Shown: one piece after another, positions 6,762 through 7,086 of the stretch | Layout of the letters: each line of letters starts with the position of its first letter | Numbering within the stretch: the stretch's first letter is position 1 | Origin: Bacteroidota bacterium | GTDB lineage: Bacteria; Bacteroidota; Bacteroidia; Bacteroidales; VadinHA17 | NCBI GenBank assembly: GCA_030611395.1 | Contig: JAUWPX010000072.1 | Coordinates: 1 to 7,086 of the forward strand | Reading direction: 5' to 3' | Length of the DNA stretch: 7,086 nt | The notes under the pieces: model-generated | Told to the model about the DNA's origin: nothing | Database searches by the model: none | Seen by the model: the letters and a program-made list of their open reading frames with translations, nothing else | Made by a program: the position numbers and the translations under genes

Positions 6762-7086
6762 TTACATATCAAACATATTAACTATTGGATATTCTTTAAC
6801 CTTTAAAATACCATCTAAATTTGTGATGTTATTTTCGATAAGTTTATCAATTTCATCAAAACATCTTCCGTACACTAATAATATCAGATTATATTTTCCT
6901 GTTGTATAGTCACAATAAGCAACATTTTCGTTTAAACTTAAAACTGAATTAATATTTTCTAGTTTGTTTTCATTTACCTGTAAAAATATATATGAACACA
7001 TGCTTACACTAAAATCTCTTTCTGTTTTATTTTCAGATGATTCATCAGATGAAATTCCGGCAGAATTTATAATATCGCTAATATTG
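6762..7086 (-). CDS. C-terminal part of an Lrp/AsnC-type RAM-domain protein, probable transcriptional regulator (partial)
   Basis: The frame is open from the window edge (first full codon at 7085) to the TAA at 6764-6762, giving the last 107 residues. The last 75 or so residues fit the RAM (AsnC_trans_reg) alpha/beta ligand-binding fold. They begin with YIFLQVNENKLENI, then a TGKYNLILLV strand that matches the family's TGxYDLIL signature, a helix (CFDEIDKLIE) and a final strand (ILKVKEYPIV). An internal ATG at 7001 exists, but the frame continues upstream without a stop, so it is probably not the start. The upstream residues include a Ser/Glu-rich linker (SSDESSENK) rather than a recognisable helix-turn-helix, so the DNA-binding part, if any, lies outside the window. 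RAM domains in Lrp proteins bind amino acids or other small metabolites. The gene sits 25 bp before nuoE in the same direction, suggesting it is in the same operon and may regulate it. Confidence 0.7.
   Translation of the reverse strand, partial: NISDIINSAGISSDESSENKTERDFSVSMCSYIFLQVNENKLENINSVLSLNENVAYCDYTTGKYNLILLVYGRCFDEIDKLIENNITNLDGILKVKEYPIVNMFDM

Overview
The window looks like a piece of an energy-metabolism locus from an anaerobic, AT-rich bacterium. All five recognisable genes lie on the minus strand and are tightly packed, so they probably form one transcript running from high to low coordinates. The AT-rich leaders, the weak Shine-Dalgarno signals on some genes and the AAGGCT-type intergenic repeat would fit an anaerobic Bacteroidota-like lineage. 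The sequence alone does not settle the phylum.

Layout in transcription order: (1) 7086-6762, the 3' end of a gene whose product ends in an Lrp/AsnC-type RAM ligand-binding domain. (2) 6736-6221, a NuoE-like [2Fe-2S] thioredoxin-fold subunit. (3) A 97-bp gap holding a hexamer repeat and a 10-bp hairpin. (4) 6123-4363, a long NuoF of the HydB/HndC type, with an N-terminal [2Fe-2S] domain, FMN/NADH core and C-terminal 2x[4Fe-4S] domain. (5) About 4344-574, a giant fusion of a NuoG/HydA-like [2Fe-2S] N-terminus, a GltD/NfnL-like FAD-NADPH oxidoreductase, several [4Fe-4S] modules and a formate-dehydrogenase-like molybdopterin fold. (6) 566-1, the 5' part of a GAF/PAS-type sensor protein that leaves the window.

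NuoE, NuoF and the fusion protein most likely form one soluble iron-sulfur flavoprotein complex. The NuoEF part should handle NADH, and the GltD-like part should handle NADPH. The terminal formate-dehydrogenase-like domain appears catalytically dead: the Sec/Cys-His pair is absent, a cofactor-binding motif is degraded and the C-terminal cofactor domain is missing. No [FeFe]-hydrogenase H-cluster domain is present in the window. The most attractive reading is an NADH/NADPH/ferredoxin oxidoreductase, possibly electron-bifurcating, assembled from Hyd/Nuo and Nfn-type parts. It is flanked by a RAM-domain protein and a GAF/PAS sensor that may report redox or metabolite state. This function is inference. 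The domain content and the missing residues are read directly from the sequence.
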